A stretch of DNA of 64,000 nucleotides, taken from contig QYPL01000004.1 of the NCBI GenBank assembly GCA_007280515.1, forward strand, positions 1-64,000. The letters are read 5' to 3'. Positions 1 to 8,317 of this stretch are shown here, piece by piece. The notes below the pieces were generated by a model. It had not been told where the DNA came from. It saw only the letters and a program-made list of their open reading frames with translations, and did no database searches. The DNA comes from Sediminibacterium sp. (GTDB taxonomy: Bacteria; Bacteroidota; Bacteroidia; Chitinophagales; Chitinophagaceae). The translations under genes were made by a program, and so were the position numbers. Position 1 is the stretch's first letter, and every line of letters begins with the position of its first letter.

Positions 1-264
1 CGTAAAAACGTTTATACCGTTGCCAAAAACGTATTAGAGAAAGGTTTGACTTATGCTTATGTTGGCCGTAAGTTGAAAAAGCGTGAGTACCGTACTTTAT
101 GGATTGCGCGTATCAATGCAGCAGTGCGTGAAGAAGGTCTTACTTACAGCGAATTCATTAACCTTTTATCAAAGAAAGGATCTGATTTAAACCGTAAGGT
201 TTTAGCAGACTTAGCCATGAACGAGCCAGCAAGCTTCAAAGCCTTGGTTCAATCGGTAAAGTAG
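1..264 (+). CDS. rplT: 50S ribosomal protein L20, C-terminal part
   Basis: The reading frame is open from base 1, so the N-terminus lies outside the window and 87 codons are visible. The translated end carries typical L20 features: a basic helix followed by [20 protein letters not shown] and a C-terminal [13 protein letters not shown] segment. L20 binds 23S rRNA early in assembly of the large subunit. In most bacteria it follows infC and rpmI, which would lie to the left. A strong intrinsic terminator follows 20 bases after the stop codon, so this is the end of its operon. Confidence 0.95.
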   Translation, partial: RKNVYTVAKNVLEKGLTYAYVGRKLKKREYRTLWIARINAAVREEGLTYSEFINLLSKKGSDLNRKVLADLAMNEPASFKALVQSVK

Positions 265-284
265 TGCCATTCTCAAAATTTTTA

Positions 285-320
285 AAATCCTGCTCCGACA
301 TAGTCGAGGCGGGATTTTTT
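285..320 (+). terminator. Intrinsic terminator after rplT
   Basis: Bases 285-299 pair with 303-317, with one mismatch, two G-T pairs and a 3-base loop. The stem runs straight into a T-tract ending at 320. It closes the rplT operon and isolates it from the arginine decarboxylase gene. Confidence 0.85.
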
Positions 321-363
321 GTTTAAGCCCAAAATTTCCGCCCCCAATATCCGTTCAAATAAC

Positions 364-371
364 TATTTTTG
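364..371 (+). promoter_or_regulatory. -7 box for arginine decarboxylase
   Basis: TATTTTTG fits the Bacteroidota -7 consensus TAnnTTTG and lies 34 bases before the ATG at 406. I see no clear TTTG at the expected upstream distance, so support is partial. Confidence 0.4.
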
Positions 372-405
372 TTCTCTAAAAATAACAAGCTAACCCTGTT
401 TAAAA

Positions 406-1842
406 ATGAACAATACCTACACCTCGTTGGTTAATCAAACCTTTCATTTTCCCCAAGAAGGTTTTGATGTGGATGATAATGGTTATTTACAATTTAATGG
501 AGTTGATCTCAAAGCCATTATTGAAAAACATGGCACTCCATTAAAGTTAACTTACATGCCTAAAATTGGTATGCAAATTAAAAAAGCAAAGCAAATGTTT
601 GCCGCTGCTTTTAAAAAACACAAATACGAGGGAGAATATTTTTATTGTTATTGTACCAAGAGTTCACACTTTTCATTTATTGTGGAAGAGGCCTTGTCTC
701 ACAATGTAAATTTAGAAACTTCTTTTGCTTACGATATTGATATTATTAACCAGTTGTATAAGCGTAGAAAAATTAATAAAGACATTTTCATTATTTGCAA
801 TGGCTACAAACAGAAATTGTACATGAGCAGAATTTCTAAATTAATTAATACAGGATTCAAAAATGTAATACCTGTTTTAGATAATAAAGAAGAATTGCAA
901 TTTTATAAGCGAAATACCAAAGAGCCTTTTAAATTAGGTATCAGAGTGGCTTCTGAAGAAGAGCCTAGTTTCCCTTTCTATACTTCCCGTTTAGGTATTA
1001 GGGCTAAGGATATTCTTGAATTTTATGTAGATGAGATTGAGGGTTATGAAGATAAGTTTCAATTAAAAATGTTGCATATCTTTTTAAACAAAGGTATTAA
1101 AGACGATATCTATTATTGGTCTGAATTAAACAAGATTATCAACTTGTATTGCCAGCTTAAAAAAATATGTCCTGAATTAGATTCTATAAATATTGGTGGT
1201 GGTTTTCCTATTAAGCATTCATTAGGTTTTGAATATGATTATCAGTTCATCATTAATGAAATTGTATCCAATATTAAGAAGGCTTGTAAAAAGGCAAGGG
1301 TACCGATGCCTAATATTTATACCGAGTTTGGAAGCTATACAGTAGGAGAGAGTATGGCACATATTTATAAAGTACTTGCGGAGAAGAAACAAAACGATAG
1401 AGAGTGTTGGTATATGATTGATTCTTCCTTTATTACTACTTTACCTGATACCTGGGGTATTGGTGAAAAGTTTTTGATGCTTCCGGTGAATAAATGGGAG
1501 AATGATTATCAACGTGTGGTTTTAGGAGGGCTTACTTGCGATAGTCATGATTATTATGATTCCGAAGAACATATCAATGAGGTATTCTTACCTAAATTGA
1601 AAAATGATTTATTAGAAGACAAGGCCGAAGAGAATAATGAATCTTTATATGTAGGGTTTTTCCATACAGGGGCTTATCAAGATCAAATTAGCGGTTATGG
1701 TGGCATTAAGCATTGCTTGATACCCTCTCCAAAGCATGTGATTGTGGAAAAAGATGCTAAAACCGGGAAGCTAGTCGATTGGGTATATGCAAAAGAACAA
1801 ACTGCTAAATCCATGCTTAAGATACTGGGTTATTTAAGATAG
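406..1842 (+). CDS. speA: Arginine decarboxylase (PLP fold III)
   Basis: This 478-residue PLP enzyme of the alanine racemase/ornithine decarboxylase fold probably converts arginine to agmatine, the first step to putrescine. Visible motifs are CTKSS, with K85 as the likely PLP lysine, the glycine-rich phosphate-binding loop GGGFP at about 265-269, and TCDSHDYYD at about 373-381, matching the Cys-Asp-Ser active-site motif supplied by the partner subunit. It is shorter than E. coli SpeA (about 660 residues), as is common for Bacteroidota members. Agmatine deiminase and N-carbamoylputrescine amidase lie 4-5 kb downstream, which supports arginine over ornithine, lysine or diaminopimelate as substrate. 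Substrate choice is inferred, not read from the sequence. Confidence 0.82.
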   Translation: MNNTYTSLVNQTFHFPQEGFDVDDNGYLQFNGVDLKAIIEKHGTPLKLTYMPKIGMQIKKAKQMFAAAFKKHKYEGEYFYCYCTKSSHFSFIVEEALSHNVNLETSFAYDIDIINQLYKRRKINKDIFIICNGYKQKLYMSRISKLINTGFKNVIPVLDNKEELQFYKRNTKEPFKLGIRVASEEEPSFPFYTSRLGIRAKDILEFYVDEIEGYEDKFQLKMLHIFLNKGIKDDIYYWSELNKIINLYCQLKKICPELDSINIGGGFPIKHSLGFEYDYQFIINEIVSNIKKACKKARVPMPNIYTEFGSYTVGESMAHIYKVLAEKKQNDRECWYMIDSSFITTLPDTWGIGEKFLMLPVNKWENDYQRVVLGGLTCDSHDYYDSEEHINEVFLPKLKNDLLEDKAEENNESLYVGFFHTGAYQDQISGYGGIKHCLIPSPKHVIVEKDAKTGKLVDWVYAKEQTAKSMLKILGYLR

Positions 1843-1949
1843 CTTAGAATATAGTCCTGAAATCTCTTAGTTTATTCGATTTTACTCTATTTTCAAGACA
1901 TAATGGCATATTATCTTATTATTAACTGCCTAAAAGTCTCTAAAACAAA

Positions 1950-1981
1950 TTTGTAAGAGATTTTTAAATCACCTAATTTTG
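1950..1981 (+). promoter_or_regulatory. Bacteroidota promoter for bacilliredoxin
   Basis: TTTG at 1950-1953, a 20-base spacer and TAATTTTG at 1974-1981 match the TTTG/TAnnTTTG promoter. Its position decides the start of the next gene: a possible TTG start at 1979 lies inside the -7 box, so the ATG at 2000 must be used. Confidence 0.65.
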
Positions 1982-1999
1982 ACTCAAATAGTAGATGTT

Positions 2000-2416
2000 A
2001 TGTACCCTGAAGAGTTTGTTTTACCAATGAAGGCTGAATTAGTTGATAACGGTTTTGAAGATTTAACAACAGCAGCTGAAGTTGAAAATGCAGTGAATAT
2101 AGAAGGTACTACATTAATTGTGATTAATTCTGTTTGTGGTTGTGCTGCTGGTGCTTGTAGACCAGGTGTTTTAATGGCAGTAGCAAACGCAACTCAAAAA
2201 CCAGATCGTATCACAACTAGTTTTGCGGGATTTGACATAGAAGCGATTAATAAAGTAAGAGAATTACACTTGCCTTATCCTCCTTCTTCACCAGCAATTT
2301 TATTATTTAAAGATGGTCAGTTAGTGAACATGGTGGAAAGACACCAAATTGAAGGCCGACCTGCTCAAGTAATCGCACAGCACTTAATTTCAGTGTTTCA
2401 AGAACATTGTAATTAA
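2000..2416 (+). CDS. Bacilliredoxin, BrxA/BrxB (YphP/YqiW) family
   Basis: A 138-residue thioredoxin-fold protein of the DUF1094/bacilliredoxin family. The active-site motif C46-G-C48 lies in NSVCGCAAG, as in Bacillus BrxA and BrxB, which remove bacillithiol from S-bacillithiolated proteins. A further cysteine, C53, sits in GACRPG, where the Bacillus proteins as I recall them have Ala. I chose the ATG at 2000, not the in-frame TTG at 1979, because the promoter -7 box covers the TTG. The bacillithiol deacetylase gene bshB1 lies 2.3 kb downstream, which supports a bacillithiol-linked role. Family is clear; the physiological substrate is inferred. Confidence 0.85.
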   Translation: MYPEEFVLPMKAELVDNGFEDLTTAAEVENAVNIEGTTLIVINSVCGCAAGACRPGVLMAVANATQKPDRITTSFAGFDIEAINKVRELHLPYPPSSPAILLFKDGQLVNMVERHQIEGRPAQVIAQHLISVFQEHCN

Positions 2417-2466
2417 TTCAAAAATATTGATAAACGTTTTTTGTTTTTAGATGGGTTAGTAAACAC

Positions 2467-2498
2467 GGCCGCACTTTCTAGTGTGGCCTTTTTTTTTC
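2467..2498 (+). terminator. Intrinsic terminator after bacilliredoxin
   Basis: A 9-bp stem (2467-2475 with 2480-2488, including one G-T pair) with a 4-base loop is followed by ten T residues. This gene is therefore probably monocistronic. Confidence 0.9.
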
Positions 2499-2529
2499 GT
2501 ACATTGCATTACCTTATTTATATCAAACT

Positions 2530-3690
2530 ATGTATCCCAATTTATATTATTTAGTCGATGACTTAGTGGGTGTTAAATTAAACGGGTTAAAGCTCATCAA
2601 TTCATTTGGTTTTTTTGTAGCTATTGCCTTTGTGGCTTCTGGTTATGTCTTATACCTTGAATTAAAAAGAAAGGAAGCATTAGGGGAGTTTACGTCTAAA
2701 GAAGAAAAAATTATTGTGGGAGCGCCGGCTTCAACCGCCGATTTAATTACCAATTTTATTTTTGGCTATTTGTTTGGTTATAAGATAGTTGGAGCCTTTA
2801 CCATTGAAAATGCTTTAAATAATACGCAGGCCTTTATTTTATCCTTAGAAGGAAATATGTTGGCGGGTTTATTGGTAGGTGGTTTAATGGTTTATGTAAA
2901 ATGGAGAGAAAAAAACAAAGAAAAATTAGCGAAGCCTGAAACCAGGATCCTTACTGTATGGCCACATGATAGAGTAGGCGAAGTGGTTTTGCAAGCTGCC
3001 CTATGGGGATTTTTAGGGGCTAAAATTTTTCATAATTTAGAAAATATAGATGATTTAATGAAGGATCCTATTGGATCGCTTATTTCATTTAGTGGATTAA
3101 CTTTTTATGGAGGTTTAATTTTAGCCACCATTGGCGTTATTGTGTATATTAGAAAACATAATATTCGTGTAATACATTTTGCAGACGCCATGGCGCCCAC
3201 CATGCTATTTGCTTATGCAGCCGGAAGAATAGGATGTCATGTAAGTGGAGATGGGGATTGGGGTATTGAAAATGTAGCACCCAAACCTTTCGAGTGGTTG
3301 CCTGATTGGGCTTGGTCTTCCACTTATGCGCATAATGTTTTGAATGAAGGAGTGCCTATTAATGGATGTGTTGGAAATTATTGTAACGAACTTCCTGCTG
3401 CTGTTTTTCCAACTACCTTGTATGAAATCATCATCATGTTTGCCTTATTCGCTATCATGTGGTCGTTTAGAAAAAAAATTACGCAACCTGGTATACTTAC
3501 TGGTATCTATTTAATATTTGCAGGTGGGGAAAGGTTTTTTATTGAGAAAATTAGAGTAAATAATAAATACATGTCACTTCCTTTTCAACCTACCCAAGCA
3601 GAACTTATTTCTACTTTTTTAATTATTATAGGAATTGTATTTTTGATTCAGTCAAACCGTTGGTTCCCTAAAACTATTGTTAAACCCTAA
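2530..3690 (+). CDS. lgt: Prolipoprotein diacylglyceryl transferase
   Basis: Inner-membrane enzyme that moves diacylglycerol from phosphatidylglycerol to the lipobox cysteine of prolipoproteins. The 386-residue protein has about seven hydrophobic segments. The signature GRIG at 232-235 (G232, R233, G235) is followed by a glycine/aspartate-rich segment where E. coli has GRIGNFINGE, and GERFFIEKIR near the C-terminus matches the conserved RFxxExxR region. It is longer than E. coli Lgt (291), with added loops, as in many Bacteroidota. The window encodes at least four likely substrates (amidase, FKBP, NlpC/P60 protein, MsrA). yajQ follows after 9 bases and is probably co-transcribed. Confidence 0.92.
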   Translation: MYPNLYYLVDDLVGVKLNGLKLINSFGFFVAIAFVASGYVLYLELKRKEALGEFTSKEEKIIVGAPASTADLITNFIFGYLFGYKIVGAFTIENALNNTQAFILSLEGNMLAGLLVGGLMVYVKWREKNKEKLAKPETRILTVWPHDRVGEVVLQAALWGFLGAKIFHNLENIDDLMKDPIGSLISFSGLTFYGGLILATIGVIVYIRKHNIRVIHFADAMAPTMLFAYAAGRIGCHVSGDGDWGIENVAPKPFEWLPDWAWSSTYAHNVLNEGVPINGCVGNYCNELPAAVFPTTLYEIIIMFALFAIMWSFRKKITQPGILTGIYLIFAGGERFFIEKIRVNNKYMSLPFQPTQAELISTFLIIIGIVFLIQSNRWFPKTIVKP

Positions 3691-3699
3691 ATAAATTGT

Positions 3700-4188
3700 A
3701 TGCCGTCATTTGATATTGCTAGCTCTGTAGATATTCAAACATTGGATAATGCAGTAAACATTGTGAAAAAAGAAATCACCAATCGTTTCGATTTTAAAGG
3801 CAATCAAGTAGTGATTGATTTAAATAAGAAAGATTATATGTTGAAATTAGAATCAGATTCTGAAATGAAAATTCAGCAAATAGTGGATGTATTGTTAAGT
3901 AGATCCATGAAACAAGGCATAGACGCTTCGGCTTTTGATTTCTCCAAAGAGGCCTTTCCCAGTGGAAAAATCTTCAAAAAGGATGTTTCTGTAAAAAATG
4001 GCCTAAAGCAGGAAGATGCTAAAAAGGTAGTTAAACTCATTAAAGAGAGTGGTCTAAAGGTGCAGGCGGCCATTATGGACGATATTGTACGTGTGACTGG
4101 CAAGAAAATAGATGATTTACAAGATGTTATAGCTGCTTGCAGGGCTGGGAATTTGGGCCTTCCTTTACAGTATATTAACATGAAATAA
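3700..4188 (+). CDS. yajQ: YajQ/UPF0234 family nucleotide-binding protein
   Basis: A 162-residue cytosolic protein recognised by its N-terminus MPSFDIASSVD, the ITNRFDFKG segment and the C-terminal LGLPLQYINMK. YajQ has two ferredoxin-like (KH-like) domains; members in other bacteria bind cyclic di-GMP and act as effectors, but that has not been shown for this branch. The start is 9 bases after lgt, so the two probably form an operon. The function here remains uncertain. Confidence 0.9.
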   Translation: MPSFDIASSVDIQTLDNAVNIVKKEITNRFDFKGNQVVIDLNKKDYMLKLESDSEMKIQQIVDVLLSRSMKQGIDASAFDFSKEAFPSGKIFKKDVSVKNGLKQEDAKKVVKLIKESGLKVQAAIMDDIVRVTGKKIDDLQDVIAACRAGNLGLPLQYINMK

Positions 4189-4216
4189 GGGTATTTACCC
4201 CTTTAAGCCTTTAAAA

Positions 4217-4248
4217 TTTGGCCACAACCTAGCTTTAAGTTAAATTTG
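4217..4248 (+). promoter_or_regulatory. Bacteroidota promoter for rpmE2
   Basis: TTTG at 4217-4220, a 20-base spacer and TAAATTTG at 4241-4248 fit the consensus. The predicted transcript starts near 4252 and has a leader of about 50 bases. Confidence 0.65.
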
Positions 4249-4303
4249 CGTCCTATTAAATAAATTGTACGGCAAAAACCGTGCATCCTTAAAAATCATA
4301 ATT

Positions 4304-4555
4304 ATGAGAGAAGGTATCCATCCAGAAGCGTATCGTTTCGTAGTGTTCAAGGACATGAGTAACGGTATGCAATTCTTAGGCAAATCAACTGCACAAACCA
4401 AGGAAACAGTGTTGTTTGAAGACGGTAAAGAGTATCCAATTATTAAATTGGAGATTTCTAACACTTCACATCCTTTTTACACTGGTAAAAACATGTTGGT
4501 TGACACCGCTGGTCGTATTGATAAATTCAACAAGCGTTACGCCAAGAAGCAATAA
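4304..4555 (+). CDS. rpmE2: 50S ribosomal protein L31 type B
   Basis: An 83-residue L31 with the type B pattern: [17 protein letters not shown] at the N-terminus, no CxxC zinc motif, and [20 protein letters not shown] in the C-terminal half. L31 bridges the two ribosomal subunits. Zinc-free paralogues are zinc-starvation genes in some bacteria, but no Zur-like box is evident here, and this may be the only L31 of the organism. The ATG at 4304 gives the family's usual length; a longer TTG start at 4265 would add a poorly conserved extension. It is flanked by its own promoter and a strong terminator. Confidence 0.95.
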   Translation: MREGIHPEAYRFVVFKDMSNGMQFLGKSTAQTKETVLFEDGKEYPIIKLEISNTSHPFYTGKNMLVDTAGRIDKFNKRYAKKQ

Positions 4556-4595
4556 AAGAGAGACCATTAAAAAATATTCTTTTTTATACTTATTC

Positions 4596-4630
4596 AAACC
4601 CTTTCTTACGCAAGTAAGAGAGGGTTTTTT
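4596..4630 (+). terminator. Intrinsic terminator after rpmE2
   Basis: A 14-bp stem (4596-4609 with 4614-4627, one G-T pair) is closed by a GCAA tetraloop (GNRA type) and ends in a T-tract. The T-tract overlaps the TTTG of the bshB1 promoter. Confidence 0.92.
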
Positions 4631-4661
4631 GTCAAAAAAGACTTTTGAGTACTTACCTTTG
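4628..4661 (+). promoter_or_regulatory. Promoter for bshB1 and downstream genes
   Basis: TACCTTTG at 4654-4661 is a full -7 match, with TTTG at 4628-4631 at a slightly long 22-base spacing. The predicted start near 4665 gives a leader of about 15 bases. Confidence 0.5.
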
Positions 4662-4679
4662 TAATGTAAATTATCAATT

Positions 4680-5411
4680 ATGCCAACACTAGATATACTT
4701 GCTTTTGGAGCCCACCCCGATGATGTAGAGTTGGGATGTGCAGGAGCTTTGTTAGTGGCAGTGTCTGAAGGTAAAAAAGTAGGCATCGTTGATTTAACCA
4801 AAGGAGAGTTAGGAACAAGAGGTACCACTTCACAAAGATTAAAGGAAGCGCAATTAGCTTCTCAAGTAATGGGCATTGGTGTAAGAGAAAATTTAGGCAT
4901 GGCCGATGGTTTTTTTGAGAACAATAAAGAAAATCAATTTGCCATTATTGAAACCATTAGAAAATATCAACCTTCCATTATTTTTTGTAATGCGCCCGAG
5001 GACCGTCACCCGGATCATGGTCGCGCTTCTAGCTTAGTAGTGGACGCCGCATTTTTATCAGGCCTCGTTAAAATTCAAACTACGCATAATGGAGTCGTGC
5101 AAGCCCCTTGGAGACCCACTCAAGTTTTTCATTATATTCAATCCAGAAACTTAACGCCCAATTTTGTAATAGATATTAGTGCTTTCATGGACAAGAAAAT
5201 GGAAGCCATACTTGCACATAGTTCTCAATTTTACGATCCCAATTCTTCTGAACCAGCAACCTTTATTTCGGGTAATGCTTTTTTAGAATTTGTGAAAGGA
5301 AGAGCCAAAGAATTAGGACATCAAATAGGAGTGGATTATGCAGAAGGTTTTATTACCCAAAAGTTATTAGGTATTCGTAGTTTTGAGGCAATCATTCAAA
5401 AGACAACATAG
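4680..5411 (+). CDS. bshB1: Bacillithiol biosynthesis deacetylase BshB1
   Basis: A 243-residue zinc-dependent deacetylase of the LmbE/PIG-L family. BshB1 removes the acetyl group from N-acetylglucosaminyl-malate, the second step of bacillithiol synthesis. Metal-binding motifs are AHPDD at 11-15 and HPDH at 110-113. The segments VELGCAG, LTKGELGTRG and SSQFYDPNSSEP are those of the BshB1 subgroup rather than MshB or general PIG-L enzymes. Neither bshA nor bshC is in the window. It heads a run of same-strand genes with gaps of at most 48 bases, ending at the terminator at 10231, so it may be co-transcribed with aguB and aguA. Confidence 0.9.
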   Translation: MPTLDILAFGAHPDDVELGCAGALLVAVSEGKKVGIVDLTKGELGTRGTTSQRLKEAQLASQVMGIGVRENLGMADGFFENNKENQFAIIETIRKYQPSIIFCNAPEDRHPDHGRASSLVVDAAFLSGLVKIQTTHNGVVQAPWRPTQVFHYIQSRNLTPNFVIDISAFMDKKMEAILAHSSQFYDPNSSEPATFISGNAFLEFVKGRAKELGHQIGVDYAEGFITQKLLGIRSFEAIIQKTT

Positions 5412-5441
5412 AAATATTTTAACCCTTTATAATTTAAAATT

Positions 5442-6323
5442 ATGGCCATTGTTAAAGTAGGATTAGTGCAAATGAGCTGCGAGGTATCAAAACCTGCCAA
5501 CGTTGTAAAAGCAATTGAAAAAGTAAGAGAGGCTGCGAAAAAAGGGGCGAACATTATTTGCTTACAAGAATTATTTACTTCACTTTATTTCTGTGATGTA
5601 GAATCCTATGATAATTTTAAATTAGCTGAATCTATTCCAGGTGAAACCAGCAATACACTTTCTGCTTTAGCCAAAGAATTAGGGGTAGTTATCATTGCTT
5701 CTTTATTTGAAAAAAGAGCAGAAGGTTTATACCATAATACCACAGCGGTATTAGATGCCGATGGAACTTATTTAGGTAAGTACCGTAAAATGCATATCCC
5801 CGATGATCCTGCTTATTACGAAAAATTTTATTTCACCCCAGGCGATTTAGGCTATAAAGTTTTCAAAACAAAATTTGCCACTATTGGTATTTTAATATGT
5901 TGGGATCAATGGTATCCTGAAGCTGCAAGAATTACGACTTTAATGGGTGCTGAAATGTTATTTTATCCAACCGCTATTGGTTGGGCTACTGCGCAAGACG
6001 AAGCCACGAATAAAGAACAGTATAATGCTTGGCAAACTATACAACGCAGCCATGCGGTTGCCAATGGAGTGCCAGTGATAAGTGTGAATAGAGTAGGACT
6101 AGAGCAAGAAGGGTTGATGAAATTCTGGGGTGGTAGTTTTGTAAGTAATCCCTTTGGTACTTTATTATACGAAGCTTCACATGATAAAGAAGAAGTAGCT
6201 GTCATTGATATTGATACAGAAAAATCGGATAGCTATAGAACTCATTGGCCATTTTTACGTGATCGTAGAATTGATTCTTATGGTCCTATTACTAAAAGAT
6301 ATTTAGACGATGAGGCTGAATAA
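5442..6323 (+). CDS. aguB: N-carbamoylputrescine amidase
   Basis: A 293-residue nitrilase-superfamily amidase that hydrolyses N-carbamoylputrescine to putrescine, CO2 and ammonia. The catalytic triad is visible as E43 (LQELF), K116 (KYRKMH) and C153 (LICWDQWYPE). Length and the segments DDPAYYEKFYFTPGD and WGGSF match the plant and bacterial AguB/CPA group. It lies 30 bases after bshB1 and 48 bases before agmatine deiminase, the preceding enzyme of the pathway, which makes the assignment firm. Confidence 0.93.
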   Translation: MAIVKVGLVQMSCEVSKPANVVKAIEKVREAAKKGANIICLQELFTSLYFCDVESYDNFKLAESIPGETSNTLSALAKELGVVIIASLFEKRAEGLYHNTTAVLDADGTYLGKYRKMHIPDDPAYYEKFYFTPGDLGYKVFKTKFATIGILICWDQWYPEAARITTLMGAEMLFYPTAIGWATAQDEATNKEQYNAWQTIQRSHAVANGVPVISVNRVGLEQEGLMKFWGGSFVSNPFGTLLYEASHDKEEVAVIDIDTEKSDSYRTHWPFLRDRRIDSYGPITKRYLDDEAE

Positions 6324-6371
6324 TTAACAAAAGAACTGAATAATAAAAAATTAAGTAGACACTATTTTAAT

Positions 6372-7433
6372 ATGACCAACGCCACTCCAAAATCTTTAGG
6401 CTATTATTTCCCCGCAGAATTTGCGCCCCATGACGCCATTTGGTTAAGTTGGCCTCATAAAGAAGAAAGTTGGCCTGGTAAAATTGCCAGTATTTATCCT
6501 TCCTATACTGAGTTTATAAAAATTGTTTCTCTTACAGAAAGAGTTTGTATTAATGTAGTAGATGAAAAAATGCGCAACTCTGCTCAAAAGATGTTGCAAT
6601 TAGCAGGTGTGCATTTAGAGCGCGTTCAGTTTTATATGCATCCCACCAACGATGCCTGGTGCCGCGATCATGGCCCAGCCTTTTTATTAAGAGATAATGC
6701 AGTAGATCCTAAAGTAATTATAGATTGGAACATTAATGCATGGGGCGGAAAATATCCTCCTTATGATTTAGATGATGTTATTCCAACGCGTATAGCCGAG
6801 GCATTGGGTTTGCCGGTATTTCATCCAGGTATTATTATGGAAGGAGGCTCTGTCGACTTTAATGGCGCAGGAACGGTGATGACATCAAAATCTTGTTTAT
6901 TAAACCCGAATAGAAACCCTCATTTAAATCAAGATCAAATTGAAAAATATTTGAGCGACTATTATGGTATAGACCAAGTACTTTGGGTAAGTGATGGTAT
7001 TGTAGGAGATGATACCGATGGACATATAGACGATACGGTTCGTTTTGTAAATGAAGATACCGTTATTACGGTGGTTGAGAATAATGTGCTTTCAGTGAAC
7101 CATGAAATATTGCAACAGAATTTAAAAGAACTAAAGCAAATGCGCCTTTTGAATGGCAAGCAATTAAATATTGTAGAACTACCTATGCCTGCAGAAGTAA
7201 TTTATGAAGGACAAGCCCTTCCTGCTTCTTATGCTAATTTTTATATCAGCAATGGTCATATTATAGTGCCTACATTCAGATGCGACCAAGACGATAAGGC
7301 TATGCAAATAATTCAGTCTTGTTTTACTACTAGAGAAGTAGTGGGCATTGACTCTACCGATATTATTTGGGGACTAGGTAGTTTTCATTGTCTAAGCCAA
7401 CAAGAGCCTAGTATAGTGAATAAGAATTTATAA
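6372..7433 (+). CDS. aguA: Agmatine deiminase
   Basis: A 353-residue guanidino-group-modifying enzyme of the PAD_porph family that converts agmatine to N-carbamoylputrescine and ammonia. Key segments are AWCRDHGPAF, EGGSVDFNG and DTDGHIDD, with the nucleophile C340 in GLGSFHCLSQQEP, equivalent to GGGNIHC in other AguA proteins. It follows aguB closely. Together with the decarboxylase at 406-1842 it completes arginine to putrescine. The peptidylarginine deiminase alternative is unlikely because the protein is short, has no signal peptide and sits beside aguB. Confidence 0.93.
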   Translation: MTNATPKSLGYYFPAEFAPHDAIWLSWPHKEESWPGKIASIYPSYTEFIKIVSLTERVCINVVDEKMRNSAQKMLQLAGVHLERVQFYMHPTNDAWCRDHGPAFLLRDNAVDPKVIIDWNINAWGGKYPPYDLDDVIPTRIAEALGLPVFHPGIIMEGGSVDFNGAGTVMTSKSCLLNPNRNPHLNQDQIEKYLSDYYGIDQVLWVSDGIVGDDTDGHIDDTVRFVNEDTVITVVENNVLSVNHEILQQNLKELKQMRLLNGKQLNIVELPMPAEVIYEGQALPASYANFYISNGHIIVPTFRCDQDDKAMQIIQSCFTTREVVGIDSTDIIWGLGSFHCLSQQEPSIVNKNL

Positions 7434-7461
7434 TTAGAGACTTCATTAATAATCAAAACAA

Positions 7462-8304
7462 ATGCTATTTATAAAAAGAACTTCTTTCGTCATTGGACTT
7501 ATTGGTTTCATTGTTATGACTACCATTACGGCATGTAATCATTTTCCGTATGCTACAACTAATAGAATCTATAAAAAGCATACCAAGGAATTAGTAAAAT
7601 TATTAAAAGAGGATCCTAGTCTTCAAACTATTAGTCAATTGCCTAAGGCTGCAGATTGGGTAGGTACCACTAATTTTGATTTACGTAAACCTAATTTTGT
7701 AGTCATTCATCATACAGCACAAAATTCCTGTGAGCAAACTTTAAAAACATTTACATTGGAAAGAACCAAGGTAAGTGCGCACTATGTAATTTGCAAGGAC
7801 GGCACCATACACCATATGTTGAATGATTATATGAGAGCCTGGCATGGAGGAATTTCAAAATGGGGCAATAACAGCGACCTTAATTCAAGCTCTATTGGGA
7901 TTGAATTAGACAATAATGGCTTTGAGCCTTTTGACAGCGCTCAAATAAATAGTTTGCTATTATTATTAGCTCAATTAAAAGAGAATTATAAAATTCCTGA
8001 TGCCAATTTTATTGGACATGCCGATATTGCACCGAAACGAAAAGTAGATCCTAATATTCAATTTCCTTGGATATTATTAGCCCAAAAAGGCTATGGACTT
8101 TGGTTTGAGCCAAACGAACAGTATACTTTGCCTGAATCTATCTCCATTCCTTTTGCTTTGGCCATGGTTGGGTATGATATCAAGGATACCACAGCTGCCT
8201 TACTCGCTTTCAAGCGACATTTTAGAGCCGATAGTACGGCTATGGTTACAGAAATGGACCGCTCGGTTTTGTATCAATTAATTCAAAATAAATTATCACA
8301 CTAA
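7462..8304 (+). CDS. N-acetylmuramoyl-L-alanine amidase lipoprotein (Amidase_2)
   Basis: A 280-residue lipoprotein with signal peptide and lipobox TTITAC (lipid cysteine C25), followed by an AmpD/PGRP-type amidase domain at about 75-210. Probable zinc ligands are H83 of VIHHT, H186 of IGHADIAPKRKVDP and D196. The enzyme should cleave the bond between N-acetylmuramic acid and the stem peptide, or anhydro-muropeptides, on the periplasmic side of an envelope membrane. About 70 residues after the catalytic domain look like a small peptidoglycan-binding-type helical domain, but I cannot name it. It lies 28 bases after aguA. Confidence 0.85.
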   Translation: MLFIKRTSFVIGLIGFIVMTTITACNHFPYATTNRIYKKHTKELVKLLKEDPSLQTISQLPKAADWVGTTNFDLRKPNFVVIHHTAQNSCEQTLKTFTLERTKVSAHYVICKDGTIHHMLNDYMRAWHGGISKWGNNSDLNSSSIGIELDNNGFEPFDSAQINSLLLLLAQLKENYKIPDANFIGHADIAPKRKVDPNIQFPWILLAQKGYGLWFEPNEQYTLPESISIPFALAMVGYDIKDTTAALLAFKRHFRADSTAMVTEMDRSVLYQLIQNKLSH

Positions 8305-8317
8305 CAATTGTTAGTGT
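8298..8317. promoter_or_regulatory. Perfect 20-bp palindrome overlapping a promoter
   Basis: ACACTAACAATTGTTAGTGT is a perfect palindrome with no spacer. It covers the stop codon of the amidase gene and shares its last base with the -7 box TAATTTTG (8317-8324) of the acyl-CoA dehydrogenase gene. It could be an operator for a dimeric repressor, or a weak terminator hairpin for the upstream gene. Confidence 0.5.
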
